Assembly (NCBI GenBank): GCA_913052135.1
Contig: CAJXDY010000054.1
Location: forward strand, 1-13,494
Direction: 5' to 3'
Origin: UBA8106 sp913052135
Lineage (GTDB): Bacteria > Acidobacteriota > Vicinamibacteria > Vicinamibacterales > UBA823
Length of the DNA stretch: 13,494 bases
The translations under genes and the position numbers were made by a program. Below, piece by piece: positions 1 to 8,885 of the stretch. The notes below the pieces were generated by a model. It had not been told where the DNA came from, searched no databases, and worked only from the letters and a program-made list of their open reading frames with translations. Each line of letters begins with the position of its first letter. Within the stretch, counting starts at the first letter, position 1.

Positions 1-26
1 CAGAACGTGGACGGAAGACAGCATGA
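1..26 (+). CDS. 3' end of an upstream gene, probably the partner ABC permease (partial)
   Basis: Reading from position 3, the frame gives seven codons (E-R-G-R-K-T-A) followed by TGA at 24-26. The TGA overlaps the ATG of the next gene (23-25) in an ATGA arrangement typical of translationally coupled operon genes. PotB/PotC-type transporters normally have two permease genes side by side and only one lies inside the window, so this tail is probably the end of the first permease. Too little sequence is present to identify it by homology; the assignment rests on context. Confidence 0.45.
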
Positions 27-838
27 CGAGATGGACTTCCGGTGCAATCGGTCGGGTGCTGTTTCAGTTGCTGGTGATCGGCATCTTCGTATTCCTACTC
101 GCCGCACCAAGCATTGTGGTTTATTACTCATTCAGTCCGACGGTAGCACTACATTTTCCTCCAGACGGTTTTACTTGGCGTTGGTACCTGAATGTCTTAG
201 ATCAGCCACGTCTGCTCAACGGGGTCTGGCAAAGTAGTGTCATTGCTGGCTTGGCCACCATGCTCGCGCTGTTACTGGGTGTACCGACCGCCTATGCTCT
301 CACCCGAGGCACGATACGCGGCCGCCGGACACTGGAAACCTTCTTTCTTTCTCCGTTAATTTTGCCTGGGTTGGTGCTGGGCATCGGTATTCTGATGTTT
401 ATTGTGGCGATTGTTCAGCCGTTAGTCGACATCACTTTAGTTGGTAGCTTGCCACCCTTGCTGGCGGCCCATTTGATCGTGACTATGCCATGGGTTATTC
501 GAACCGTAATGTCGTCACTGAACACGACCGACGTGGCGATAGAAGAAGCGGCGCGTGGTCTGGGTGCCACGCCGCTCCAGGTTTTTTGGCTGGTTACATT
601 ACCCAGCATCAAACCGGGTATTGTGGCAGGAGCGCTCTTCGCGTTTATTGTTTCTTTTGGTAACTTTGCCCTGTCTTTATTTTTTGCGAGTGGGCGTGTG
701 ACAACCTTACCTGTTGCCATTTTCGAGTATGTTGACCGATTCCAGGATCCGACTGTGGCGGCTATCAGTACCATTGTGATTGGGTTAACAATGATCCTCG
801 TTCTACTGGGCGATCGATTCTCGAAGATCTGGAATTAA
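23..838 (+). CDS. ABC transporter permease, PotC/ThiP-like (binding-protein-dependent transport, inner membrane)
   Basis: This 271-residue inner-membrane protein would form half of the translocation channel of a polyamine/iron/phosphonate-type ABC importer. It begins with a hydrophobic segment (about residues 11-35) and contains several further membrane spans. It carries the cytoplasmic EAA loop that docks on the ATPase: E174-E-A-A-R-G-L-G181 followed by L193-P194. The length is normal for PotC-type permeases. The start is supported by GGAAG at 13-17, five nt upstream, and by the ATGA overlap with the preceding reading frame. The downstream solute-binding protein and the ATPase at 4524 complete the transporter. 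The substrate cannot be told from the sequence. Confidence 0.93.
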   Translation: MTRWTSGAIGRVLFQLLVIGIFVFLLAAPSIVVYYSFSPTVALHFPPDGFTWRWYLNVLDQPRLLNGVWQSSVIAGLATMLALLLGVPTAYALTRGTIRGRRTLETFFLSPLILPGLVLGIGILMFIVAIVQPLVDITLVGSLPPLLAAHLIVTMPWVIRTVMSSLNTTDVAIEEAARGLGATPLQVFWLVTLPSIKPGIVAGALFAFIVSFGNFALSLFFASGRVTTLPVAIFEYVDRFQDPTVAAISTIVIGLTMILVLLGDRFSKIWN

Positions 839-873
839 GATCGAAGAAGTGAACTGAGCTTTAATAACAACAG

Positions 874-1890
874 ATGCCTAAGTACTTGCGATGCCTCCCA
901 CTCCTAGTTCTCATAGTGGCTAGCTGTGGTCCCTCTACGTCATCAGACATGACACTGACGGTTGCCTTACCACCTGGTCGGATTGACGACTTCAATCGTG
1001 TCATCGCACCTGGTTTCAAAGCATTGTCTGATGCATCGATTACTGTGATCGGAATGCGTTCAGCTGATCAAGTAGCGCGTGTTCGCATTGAACAAGACCG
1101 ACCAACACTTGATTTGCTCTGGATTGATTTTGCTGAGGCTCAACTCCTTGCCCGGGAAGGATTGCTTGCGAAGGTGTCTGAGAGGGAGTTGCCGAATCTT
1201 CGTGATATTCGAGAAGAAGCGAAGAGCACGCTGGGTGTCGCCCCGATTACGTTCGCATCGGCTCTCGGCTTTCTCTATAACAGTACACGTATCAAGCATC
1301 CGCCAGTGTCATGGGCCGATTTATGGCATTCACGATTTGAGGGCGAGCTTGCCTTATTCGATTTCGGTAGCAGTCTCGGACCAGTCACGCTAGTGATGGC
1401 CGCCCGGCTGAATGGTGGGAACGAGACAAATATTGATCCGGGCTTTGAGAAACTGCTTGAGTTGAAGGCGAACGCATTTGATTTCCGCACGAGTGGTCCC
1501 GAGAACAACAAATTTGTCGCGCAGGGTGAAGCCGGTGTGACTTTAGCATTAGCAAGTCAGACCCGAGAACTTAAGGCGGCTGGAGCGACGGTGGAATGGA
1601 TCGTGCCAGCTGAAGGCGCCGTTGCCTTGCCGCAAGGATTCCAAATTGTAGCGGGTTCCCCGCAACGCGCACTGGCGCAAACTTTTGTGAATTACGTCCT
1701 GAGTTTGGAAGTGCAGCAGCGACTTGCCAACGATCTATTAATGGTGGTACCGAATCGCAAGGTTGTGTTGGACCCGGTCATCGCGCCATTCGTGCCTCTC
1801 GATAATATTTTGTATCTTGATTTTGAAACCATAGGGATGCGTCGAGGTGAATGGACGAACCGTTTCAATCGCGAGATTCTCGGCGGATGA
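874..1890 (+). CDS. ABC transporter solute-binding lipoprotein (family 1 / AfuA-PotD-like)
   Basis: This 338-residue extracytoplasmic binding protein should capture the solute for the permease encoded just upstream. The N terminus is a lipoprotein signal: a hydrophobic stretch at residues 8-16 ends in the lipobox V15-A-S-C18, so Cys18 is the predicted lipidated residue. The mature part has features of type II periplasmic binding proteins, such as an early beta strand (LTVALPPG), a central FLYNSTRI-type hinge segment and a C-terminal helix around FVNYVLSLEVQQRLA. It starts 35 nt after the permease stop, the widest gap in the operon, with no clear Shine-Dalgarno close to the ATG. Its TGA overlaps the ATGATG of the next gene. 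The family handles polyamines, ferric iron, thiamine, phosphonates and opine-like compounds; the actual ligand is unknown. Confidence 0.88.
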   Translation: MPKYLRCLPLLVLIVASCGPSTSSDMTLTVALPPGRIDDFNRVIAPGFKALSDASITVIGMRSADQVARVRIEQDRPTLDLLWIDFAEAQLLAREGLLAKVSERELPNLRDIREEAKSTLGVAPITFASALGFLYNSTRIKHPPVSWADLWHSRFEGELALFDFGSSLGPVTLVMAARLNGGNETNIDPGFEKLLELKANAFDFRTSGPENNKFVAQGEAGVTLALASQTRELKAAGATVEWIVPAEGAVALPQGFQIVAGSPQRALAQTFVNYVLSLEVQQRLANDLLMVVPNRKVVLDPVIAPFVPLDNILYLDFETIGMRRGEWTNRFNREILGG

Positions 1891-3233
1891 TGCCTCTTGT
1901 AAGTCGGGTCAGTCGTCATATTGAAGGTGTGCGATGGGCGAAACTCGACCCAGCGGTGCGTGCACGAGTACCGGTTGCAATCCTCGATCTGCTTGGTTGT
2001 GCGGTTGCTGGTTACCGCCTAGGCGTTCATCAGGCTTGGGTTAAGGCCATGGTGACTTCTGCAGGGCCTCCTGAGTCGACGCTGTGGGGACACAATATAC
2101 AGTTACCAGCCGCACATGCAGCACTCGTCAACGGTGCCATAGCACATCATATTGAGATGGATGACGGAAACCCAAGGGCTAGTGTGCATGGTGGTGTTAC
2201 GGTGGTGCCGGTTGCCTTGGCTGTGGGAGAAGTTGTACGCGCGTCAGGCGAAGAGGTCTTGACTGCTGTCGTGGCAGGTTACGATGCCGCGGTAGCCTGT
2301 GGGCGCGCGATTGTGCGAGGGATGACCGCCCACCGTCTTCATGAACCGAGCATGGTTGGTTGCTTTGGCGCCACAGCTACCGCCGCACGGCTTCTTGGGC
2401 TACCAGCAGATCGCATTGCAGCAGCTCTTGGTTTGGCTGGGGCGCTGATGCCGTTTGGACCATTCGAAGCGTTCACCAAAGGGGCACCCGTCAAAGATCT
2501 CTACGGCGGTTGGCCAGCCTTTATCGGCGTGATGGCGGCTCAACTAACCAAGGCCGGACTCTCTGGTTCCAGAGACTTATTTGAGGCGGCTGCAGATGGT
2601 GTCGGCAGCGCATTGCTGCATGCACCAGTGACGGAGTCGGCTGATGCCGATTCCCGAGAATTACTGCACGTGCAATTCAAGCCCTACGCTACTTGTCGAT
2701 CGGTTCAGCCGACGTTGACCGCTGTCGAACAGTTGCTTCCTGTTGATCCAAACGATGTCGATACCATCTTGGTAGAGACCTATCCATTTGCCGTCGAGTT
2801 AAGTCGAGATAGTGATCCGGAGACATCAGTAGGGGCCAAGACATCGATCCCGTATGCGGTCGCGTCGCTAATTCTAGATGGTCAGGTGGGACCAGAGGCT
2901 TTTACTGTGACTCAGGTTGGTAACCGAATTCGGAAAGCTTTAGCGGCACGGGTCAAAGTGCAATCAGCCGTTGATATGGAGATGCCGGTCGTGCGTGGTG
3001 CTCGTGTAACTATTATCCTCAAGTCCGGAATTAAGCGTCATGCCGAGGTGCGTGCCACACGCTGGACGGATGCGAATCCAGCCACTGAGGAGGAGTTGCG
3101 AACGAAGTTTCGCCGGTTGGCTGGTGAGGTGGCTGACCCTATCGAATGTGCTGTTGATCATCTTGTGAATGCCTCCGATCTCGACGAACTCATGATGGCC
3201 CTGAAGATGAAAATGTCTGCGAGGACAATGTGA
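1887..3233 (+). CDS. MmgE/PrpD family protein, first copy (catalytic residues retained)
   Basis: The product (448 residues from this start) belongs to the MmgE/PrpD family, which includes 2-methylcitrate dehydratase and cis-aconitate decarboxylase. Typical features are the N-terminal helical pattern (AILDLLGCAVAG), the segment NGAIAHHIEMDDG with D92-D93 followed by H101, then H152 in a RLHEPSMVGCFGA block, a lysine in KGAPVKDLYGG (K198/K203), and K265 in FKPYATC. These match positions known to line the active site in cis-aconitate decarboxylase. The ATG at 1887 gives a 4-nt overlap with the binding-protein stop. An in-frame ATG at 1851 is possible, adding 12 residues, and has GAGG only 3 nt upstream. 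The likely role is dehydration, decarboxylation or isomerisation of a carboxylic acid imported by the neighbouring transporter; the specific reaction is not deducible. Confidence 0.9.
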   Translation: MMPLVSRVSRHIEGVRWAKLDPAVRARVPVAILDLLGCAVAGYRLGVHQAWVKAMVTSAGPPESTLWGHNIQLPAAHAALVNGAIAHHIEMDDGNPRASVHGGVTVVPVALAVGEVVRASGEEVLTAVVAGYDAAVACGRAIVRGMTAHRLHEPSMVGCFGATATAARLLGLPADRIAAALGLAGALMPFGPFEAFTKGAPVKDLYGGWPAFIGVMAAQLTKAGLSGSRDLFEAAADGVGSALLHAPVTESADADSRELLHVQFKPYATCRSVQPTLTAVEQLLPVDPNDVDTILVETYPFAVELSRDSDPETSVGAKTSIPYAVASLILDGQVGPEAFTVTQVGNRIRKALAARVKVQSAVDMEMPVVRGARVTIILKSGIKRHAEVRATRWTDANPATEEELRTKFRRLAGEVADPIECAVDHLVNASDLDELMMALKMKMSARTM

Positions 3234-4531
3234 ACTTGAGTGTCGTCGAAGAACTCGCAAAATGGGCGTATGCAGCTTCGGACACGGTGCCACCGACTGC
3301 GCGGCATGCCGCTCGGCGCCTTGTCCTTGATCAAGTGGGCATTGCGCATGCGGGAGCGATATTTGCTGGAACCCATTCAACGCAGAATCTTTTTCTTGGG
3401 AGGACAGGCAGTCCCAAAGCGACTGATTGGGTAACTCGCCGTTCAGCCTACGCACCGTACGTGGCACTTGGTAATCGATGTGTCGGAGACGCGTTGGAAT
3501 TGGCAGTTGGACCTGAGTGCGTGGCCTCGGCCATGGCAGCCGCTGAAGTTGCCGATAGGTCTTTTGGTGATTTGCTTTGTGCGATTGCTGTCGCAGCTGA
3601 GATCGATCACTATGCACGCAGTTGGCTGGGTGAAGGGGCGGAACAGCACGGACTGCACGCACCTGCGATGCTCGGTACGCTGTCGGCAGCAACGGCAGCG
3701 GGAGTGGCGCTGCGATTGAATCAGGACGACCTGGCAGGAGCCCTATCTGGAGCGATGTCGTTGACGCCGTGTTCCCCGTACGTTTCGTTTTCACACGGAG
3801 CTTCAGGTAAGACGTTGTACGGTGGCTGGAGTCAGATGCTTGGCCTATCGTTTGCGTTGTGGGGAGCAACGGGCATGCATGGACCAACATCCGTTCTGGA
3901 AGGGACACGAGCTGTTGGGCAGGCGTTACTGGATGCTGACGAAAGCCTTGAGCCTCCAAAATTTCAGCCAGACGCATGGGCCATTACTGGGGTGACCTTT
4001 AAGAGGTATCCGTGTAACCGGGCATGCCACCCTGCGTTGACTGCTCTTGAATCGCTCGGACTGCCGGACGTCTCGTCCGTGAGGACGATTGATGTGTTCA
4101 CATACCCGTACGCGGTTGCTCTCGATCGGCGCAGCCATGGTTTGTCGCCCACTGCATCTCAGATGAACATCAGACGCACGTTGGCGCTGGCCCTGGTGCG
4201 CGGCGGACTTGACTCCGCAGCCTATACGCCTGAGATTTTAAGTGACCCCAGAATCGTCGATCTTGAAGGACGGATTACGGTTGAGGTTGACCCAAGCTAT
4301 GTCCGGAGTGGCGTCCGGGTCCGGCGCGCACGGATTCGAGTGACATTCGTCAATGGCAGCATTGTGGAAGCAGAGTCAGGCCCTCAGTGGGGTCAGGACT
4401 GCCCGGCAACCGATGATGAACTGTATCAACGCTTCCTGGCGCTAACCGCAGGTTGCGATGCGTTCAACCCGTGGTCCTGTGATGAATCAACGCCAGTTCG
4501 ACAGCTGGTTGGTGGAGGTGAGGGTGGCTAA
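3230..4531 (+). CDS. MmgE/PrpD family protein, second copy (divergent, Asp-Asp/His motif lost)
   Basis: This 433-residue paralogue of the preceding gene begins with GTG overlapping its TGA (GTGA, 3230-3233); GAGGA at 3221-3225 is a well-placed ribosome binding site. The fold signature is clear: LVLDQVGIAHAG near the N terminus, HGLHAPAMLGTLSAAT (H140/H143), SGKTLYGGW (K194) and FKRYPCNRACHPALTALESL (K258). Where the first copy has IEMDDG (D92-D93), this one has L89-E-L-A-V-G94. The histidine eight residues beyond the Asp pair (H101 in copy one) also has no counterpart; a P-E-C sequence lies there. It may therefore be a non-catalytic partner of copy one or an enzyme with changed chemistry. Its stop lies inside the start region of the ATPase gene. 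Confidence 0.88.
   Translation: MNLSVVEELAKWAYAASDTVPPTARHAARRLVLDQVGIAHAGAIFAGTHSTQNLFLGRTGSPKATDWVTRRSAYAPYVALGNRCVGDALELAVGPECVASAMAAAEVADRSFGDLLCAIAVAAEIDHYARSWLGEGAEQHGLHAPAMLGTLSAATAAGVALRLNQDDLAGALSGAMSLTPCSPYVSFSHGASGKTLYGGWSQMLGLSFALWGATGMHGPTSVLEGTRAVGQALLDADESLEPPKFQPDAWAITGVTFKRYPCNRACHPALTALESLGLPDVSSVRTIDVFTYPYAVALDRRSHGLSPTASQMNIRRTLALALVRGGLDSAAYTPEILSDPRIVDLEGRITVEVDPSYVRSGVRVRRARIRVTFVNGSIVEAESGPQWGQDCPATDDELYQRFLALTAGCDAFNPWSCDESTPVRQLVGGGEGG
4514..4518 (+). promoter_or_regulatory. Shine-Dalgarno that fixes the ATPase start
   Basis: GGAGG lies five nt before the GTG at 4524, inside the last codons of the second PrpD-like gene. No comparable site precedes the farther upstream in-frame ATG at 4458, and the protein sequence between 4458 and 4524 is unlike any ABC ATPase N terminus. 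The GTG at 4524 is therefore preferred. Confidence 0.7.
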
Positions 4532-5600
4532 GGTGCAGTTGTCTGGCCTGACCAAGCACTACGACAGCAATATAGCGGTCGATGATCTCACTCTCGAGGT
4601 ACGTGACGGTGAATTTATGACCCTACTAGGTCCAAGTGGTTGCGGGAAAACTACAGTGCTCCGCATGATTGCTGGCTATATTGCGCCAACAGATGGGTCA
4701 ATCAGTATCGATGGGCGTGCCGTCAGCCAATTACCTCCTGAAACTCGGGATATCGGAATGGTGTTTCAAAGTTATGCCCTGTTTCCCCATTTGACAGTAA
4801 GGCGTAATGTCGCGTTTGGTCTTGAACGGCGAAAGGTATCGCGTTCTGATGTGGCGCAGCGCGTCAGTGATGCGTTATTACTTGTGCGGCTAGAAGGACT
4901 GGGCGATCGTTTTCCACATGAATTATCCGGAGGACAACAACAGCGAGTGGCGCTGGCTCGAGCGCTTGTTATAAGTCCAACTGTTCTGCTTCTCGATGAA
5001 CCACTTTCAAATTTAGACGCGAAACTGAGGAACGATCTGCGAATTGACATGCGGCGCTTACAGCGCGAATTAAATATGACGACCTTGCTCGTTACACATG
5101 ATCAGGAAGAAGCGCTGACCGTTTCAGATCGTGTCGCGGTGATGCGCGAAGGTCGAGTTCAACAGGTTGCTTCACCGCTGGAACTCTATCAGCATCCTGC
5201 TAATCCTTTCGTGGCAAACTTTGTAGGGAAGATGAATCTTTTGCCGGCTGTCTGTTACAAGCGTCACGCAACAACTACAGAATATAGATTGTCGAGTGGT
5301 GAACTGGTTACGGTAAGTGGCTCAGCCGGTCCAGACGACGGTCTGCTTGCTGTTCGCCCTGAGGTAGTCGAGTTTGGTCGTTCGACGGAGTCAGAGCAGT
5401 ACAATGTTCTGGAAGGTCATGTCGTGTACAGAGCTTTTCTCGGTGAGCTATTGGAACTCGGGATCGAACTCAAGGATGGAACACGATTTGTTGCGCGCGG
5501 CGCCGGCCTAGGTGATGCACCTGAGGAGTCAGGAGTCCGTGTGCATGTGTCCTGGTCGGTAGCAGCTACGGCTGTCTTTGCCCAGGTGCCAACGGTCTAA
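4524..5600 (+). CDS. ABC transporter ATP-binding protein, PotA/FbpC-like
   Basis: This 358-residue ATPase powers the importer encoded upstream. From the GTG start the order is Walker A GPSGCGKT (36-43), Q-loop VFQSY with Q82, signature LSGGQ (134-138), Walker B LLLDEP (155-160), D-loop SNLDAK and switch His192 (VTHDQEEAL). After about residue 240 there is a C-terminal regulatory extension of TOBE type, with LAVRPEVVEF and an ending rich in beta strands, as in PotA, FbpC and MalK relatives. Length is normal for that group. The gene overlaps the second PrpD-like gene by 8 nt, which argues that it was built into the operon rather than lying by chance beside it. It is the last gene of the operon, and the next genes face it from the other strand. 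Confidence 0.95.
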   Translation: MAKVQLSGLTKHYDSNIAVDDLTLEVRDGEFMTLLGPSGCGKTTVLRMIAGYIAPTDGSISIDGRAVSQLPPETRDIGMVFQSYALFPHLTVRRNVAFGLERRKVSRSDVAQRVSDALLLVRLEGLGDRFPHELSGGQQQRVALARALVISPTVLLLDEPLSNLDAKLRNDLRIDMRRLQRELNMTTLLVTHDQEEALTVSDRVAVMREGRVQQVASPLELYQHPANPFVANFVGKMNLLPAVCYKRHATTTEYRLSSGELVTVSGSAGPDDGLLAVRPEVVEFGRSTESEQYNVLEGHVVYRAFLGELLELGIELKDGTRFVARGAGLGDAPEESGVRVHVSWSVAATAVFAQVPTV

Positions 5601-5666
5601 TCTCAGGTAAGGTCAAGTTCGTATTGGTATCGATCTTTCTTGTGTTGGGACCCTGTCAGTCAAGGA

Positions 5667-5678
5667 CCCTCTATAGGG
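5667..5678. terminator. Weak hairpin between convergent operons
   Basis: The 84-nt gap between two convergent stop codons contains CCCT-CTAT-AGGG, a 4-bp GC-rich stem with a 4-nt loop. It is followed on the + strand by CTTTGGTT rather than a proper T run. A terminator is expected here, but this stem is short and no better candidate was seen. Confidence 0.2.
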
Positions 5679-5684
5679 CTTTGG

Positions 5685-8600
5685 TTATGCCGGTGCGGCA
5701 AACGCGTCCTTGTCCGATTCCACCTTCACGTCGTTACTGCGACCTTCAATATTGGTCGATTGCTGACCACTTATTAGCCCTCTTAAGTCCTCAACGATCG
5801 CGTAACTGGCCGGCACGAGAAACAGCGTAACGATTGTCGAAAACATGATTCCATACGCGAGCGAAACTGCCATAGGAATCAAGAACTTCGCCTGCATACT
5901 AGTTTCCAGCATAAGCGGCAAGAGACCAAAGAATGTTGTGAGGGAAGTCAAGAGAATCGGCCGCAGTCTGGCAGCCCCCGCTTCGCGAATGGCTAATGAG
6001 AGAGTGCCCAATTTTTTACGATACCGATTGATGAAATCCACCATCACTAATCCGTCATTCACGACGACACCCGCTAGGGCAACGAGTCCAAACATCGACA
6101 GAAGACTGATGTCTATTCCCATAATGAGATGTCCTAGGGTTGCTCCCACGAGACCGAACGGGATGGCCGTCATGATGATCAGTGGCTGAACATACGATCT
6201 GAGTGGTACCGCCAAGAGCACATAGATCAACAGTAGAGCAATCAAGAATCCCTGCGCGAGTCCACCAAACGAGTCAGTGAATTCTGTAGTTTGGCCCTCG
6301 AACGAATGGAACACATTTGGATAAGCGGACAAAATCTCTGGAAGCACACGGACATCAAGGTCTGCGATGACATCGCTCGCCGTTGTAATTGATTGATCTA
6401 CCGCTGCGGTTACATTCAGGGCCCGTCGTCGGTCAACTCGTTTGATCGACGAAAATCCTCGGCCTGATTCCACCGTCGCCACTTGCGAAAAAGGTACTTC
6501 GTCGCCTTCGGGTGTTCGAATCCGCATGTTCTCAAGGTTGCCGAGAGACCGGCGCTCTACTTCTGGATACCGAATCATGACTCTGACGTCGTCGCGGCCA
6601 CGCTGAATACGCTGGGCCTCTTCTCCATAGAACGCTTGGCGTACTTGGCGACCAAGATCCGACAAGCTCAGCCCAAGCATTTCAGCCGCTGGCCTAATGC
6701 CTAATTTGATTTCCTGCTTGCCATTGCGAAACGAATCGGCGATGTCATAGACACCCGCATATTCAGCCAGTCCGGCCTTCACTGCGTTGCCGGCCGCGCG
6801 CAATTCGTCAATATCGGGACCAGTCAGCTGGACGTTGACCGCATCACCAGCCGTAAACAACTCAGCGTCGTACCTAATTTCAACCGCATCAGGAATGAGG
6901 CCCACTCGTTCGCGCCAGCGGTTCACAACATCGATACTCCCGATGCCACGCACCTCTGATGACTCCAATTCGACAAAAAGTCCTCCAAGATGCGATGCGG
7001 CCGGTGCCTGTTGCCGAGGTGCGAACCCACCACTCAAGTGTGGTGCTCGACTTCCAACCATCGAGTACACGGATTTAATAAGCGGCCGACCAGTTTCTGC
7101 CTCGACTTCTAGTCGCACAGACTCGGCGGCTTCTTCCATGTGTTGAATTGCAGCTTCGGTTAACTCGATCGGTGTTCCCTGTGGCATGACGATGGACGCG
7201 GTCAGATAATCCGCATCCGTTGGTGGCATGAACACGACTCGGACCCAACCAGCGCCGACTAACCCTATCGACAGCATTAGCGTAGCCAAACCAAGTGCTC
7301 CTGTGACGTAGCGCCACTGGATAGCGCGTTCCAGCCACGGGCGATAAACATTTTTAATGAAATTTTGGAGGCCTCCATCGATCCGGCGACGGATTCCTTT
7401 GCCGAAACCAAACCGAGAGCGATCATTACGATGGCGTGCCAGATGCGCTGGGAGGATTAGAAGCGATTCAATGAGTGAAAAAATCAAGCATGGCATGACG
7501 ACCAGCGGCATGACGATCATCATTTTTCCCATGACGCCCGTAATAAACATTAACGGTGCAAACGCTGCCACGCTCGTGAGTACGGCAAACGTCACCGGTG
7601 TTGAGACTTCGTGAGCGCCAGTAATGGCACCTTGGAGACGATTGCCGCTTCGTTCCTGGTGTGTGTAGATGTTTTCACCAACGATAATTGCGTCATCGAC
7701 AAGGATGCCAAGCACGACAATAAATGCAAAAAGCGACATCATGTTGATCGAGACATCAAGTGCGGGCAATAACCACAACGCCCCAAGGAACGAAATTGGA
7801 ATGCCGAGACTAACCCAGAACGCCAATCCCAACCGGAGAAACAAGGTCAGCACGATAAAGACGAGTACGAATCCAGTTAAACCATTTCGAACAAGTAGGT
7901 TCAGTCGGTCGCTAAGCACCAAGGCTGAATCACCCATTGGGGTCAAGGTGACTCCTGCCGGAAATCGGCTCTGTGCTTGCTCAACGTACTTGTAGACTGC
8001 AGCTGAGACTTCCGGGGCGCTTTGATCACCGGTTCGGTAGACTGCGATGATGAGAGCTGGTTCGTTTTGGAATCTCGAAAATTGTTCGGTTTCTTCAAAT
8101 CCATCCACTACGGTCGCGACGTCTCCCAAGCGAAGCTGTGTTCCATCACTTTGGGTAAGGAGGACGAGGTTTTCGAATTCATAACCTCGGTACGCTTGAC
8201 CTTTCGTGCGCAGGAGGAATTCTCCGCCATCAGTCTTCACCGAACCGCCAGGCATGTCGAGTGATGATCGACGGACTGCATTGGCCACTTCGTCAAACGT
8301 TAGGTTGTGTCGGCGCAGCAATGTTTCGGAGACTTCGATTGAAATTTCGTAGGAGCGGGCATTGGCGACCTCAACCTGTGTGAGACCGGGAACTGCAGCG
8401 AGTTCGTCCCGCACACGTTCGGCGAGTATTTTTAGATTCGATTCATCAATGGCTCCGTGAACAGCTACGTTGATGACTTGCTGACGGTTCGTAAGTTCCC
8501 GGACGATCGGTTTTTCGGTTTCTTCCGGGAACGTCTCAATGGCATCAATACGGGCCTTCACATCCTCAAGTAACTTGCGAGCATCTGCGCCGGATTCGAC

Positions 8601-8885
8601 TTCAATGGTGACGCTACCAATGCCTTCGCTCGCGCTCGACGTGATCCGCTTAATCCCATCGAGTCCTTCGATAGCTTCTTCGATTCTGATGCACACCCCT
8701 TCTTCAACTTCTTCTGGAGCAGCGCCACGATACGATACTTGCACCGTAATCATGTCGAGAGAAAACTCAGGGAATATTTCCTTCTTAAGTGTTAAGCCTG
8801 TAAATAGGCCACCCGCCAAGATCAAAACCATGAGCAGGTTGGCTGCAACAGGATTTTTTGCAAACCACTCAATGGCGTTCTTCAT
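5685..8885 (-). CDS. RND family multidrug/solute efflux pump, inner-membrane subunit (AcrB/SwrC-like)
   Basis: This 1066-residue proton-driven exporter has the full RND length. The first membrane helix is at residues 12-32, followed by the periplasmic porter region with the early PEEVEEGVCIRIEEAI block. The TM4 proton-relay pair is present as D397-D398 in GILVDDAIIVGEN. A second periplasmic region follows the mid-protein helix, and the C-terminal helices include ALAGVVVNDGLVMVDFINR (TM10-like) and RPILLTSLTTFFGLLPL. The VVVND pattern resembles the SwrC-like branch more than classical AcrB. The acidic pair points to the drug/amphiphile class rather than the heavy-metal class, though the substrate is unknown. 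The ATG overlaps the adaptor stop by four nt (8882-8885) and has a strong Shine-Dalgarno at 8889-8897. Confidence 0.95.
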   Translation of the reverse strand: MKNAIEWFAKNPVAANLLMVLILAGGLFTGLTLKKEIFPEFSLDMITVQVSYRGAAPEEVEEGVCIRIEEAIEGLDGIKRITSSASEGIGSVTIEVESGADARKLLEDVKARIDAIETFPEETEKPIVRELTNRQQVINVAVHGAIDESNLKILAERVRDELAAVPGLTQVEVANARSYEISIEVSETLLRRHNLTFDEVANAVRRSSLDMPGGSVKTDGGEFLLRTKGQAYRGYEFENLVLLTQSDGTQLRLGDVATVVDGFEETEQFSRFQNEPALIIAVYRTGDQSAPEVSAAVYKYVEQAQSRFPAGVTLTPMGDSALVLSDRLNLLVRNGLTGFVLVFIVLTLFLRLGLAFWVSLGIPISFLGALWLLPALDVSINMMSLFAFIVVLGILVDDAIIVGENIYTHQERSGNRLQGAITGAHEVSTPVTFAVLTSVAAFAPLMFITGVMGKMMIVMPLVVMPCLIFSLIESLLILPAHLARHRNDRSRFGFGKGIRRRIDGGLQNFIKNVYRPWLERAIQWRYVTGALGLATLMLSIGLVGAGWVRVVFMPPTDADYLTASIVMPQGTPIELTEAAIQHMEEAAESVRLEVEAETGRPLIKSVYSMVGSRAPHLSGGFAPRQQAPAASHLGGLFVELESSEVRGIGSIDVVNRWRERVGLIPDAVEIRYDAELFTAGDAVNVQLTGPDIDELRAAGNAVKAGLAEYAGVYDIADSFRNGKQEIKLGIRPAAEMLGLSLSDLGRQVRQAFYGEEAQRIQRGRDDVRVMIRYPEVERRSLGNLENMRIRTPEGDEVPFSQVATVESGRGFSSIKRVDRRRALNVTAAVDQSITTASDVIADLDVRVLPEILSAYPNVFHSFEGQTTEFTDSFGGLAQGFLIALLLIYVLLAVPLRSYVQPLIIMTAIPFGLVGATLGHLIMGIDISLLSMFGLVALAGVVVNDGLVMVDFINRYRKKLGTLSLAIREAGAARLRPILLTSLTTFFGLLPLMLETSMQAKFLIPMAVSLAYGIMFSTIVTLFLVPASYAIVEDLRGLISGQQSTNIEGRSNDVKVESDKDAFAAPA

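Noticed and set aside
415..774. Minus-strand open frame within the permease gene
   Set aside because: Antisense to the conserved EAA-loop region of the permease; no domain features.
2964..3977. A 337-codon open frame on the minus strand across the junction of the two PrpD-like genes
   Set aside because: Both opposite-strand genes have clear family motifs over this range. The minus-strand product is rich in Pro, Gln, Arg and His with no recognisable domain, as expected of an antisense shadow.
4458..4523. Upstream ATG extension of the ABC ATPase
   Set aside because: The 22 extra residues do not resemble ABC ATPase N termini, lie inside the end of the preceding gene and lack a ribosome binding site. 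GTG at 4524 has one.
6787..7146. Plus-strand open frames within the RND pump gene (this and several others between 5845 and 8946)
   Set aside because: They lie opposite a full-length pump with intact motifs; their products are Ser/Thr/Arg-rich with no domain features.
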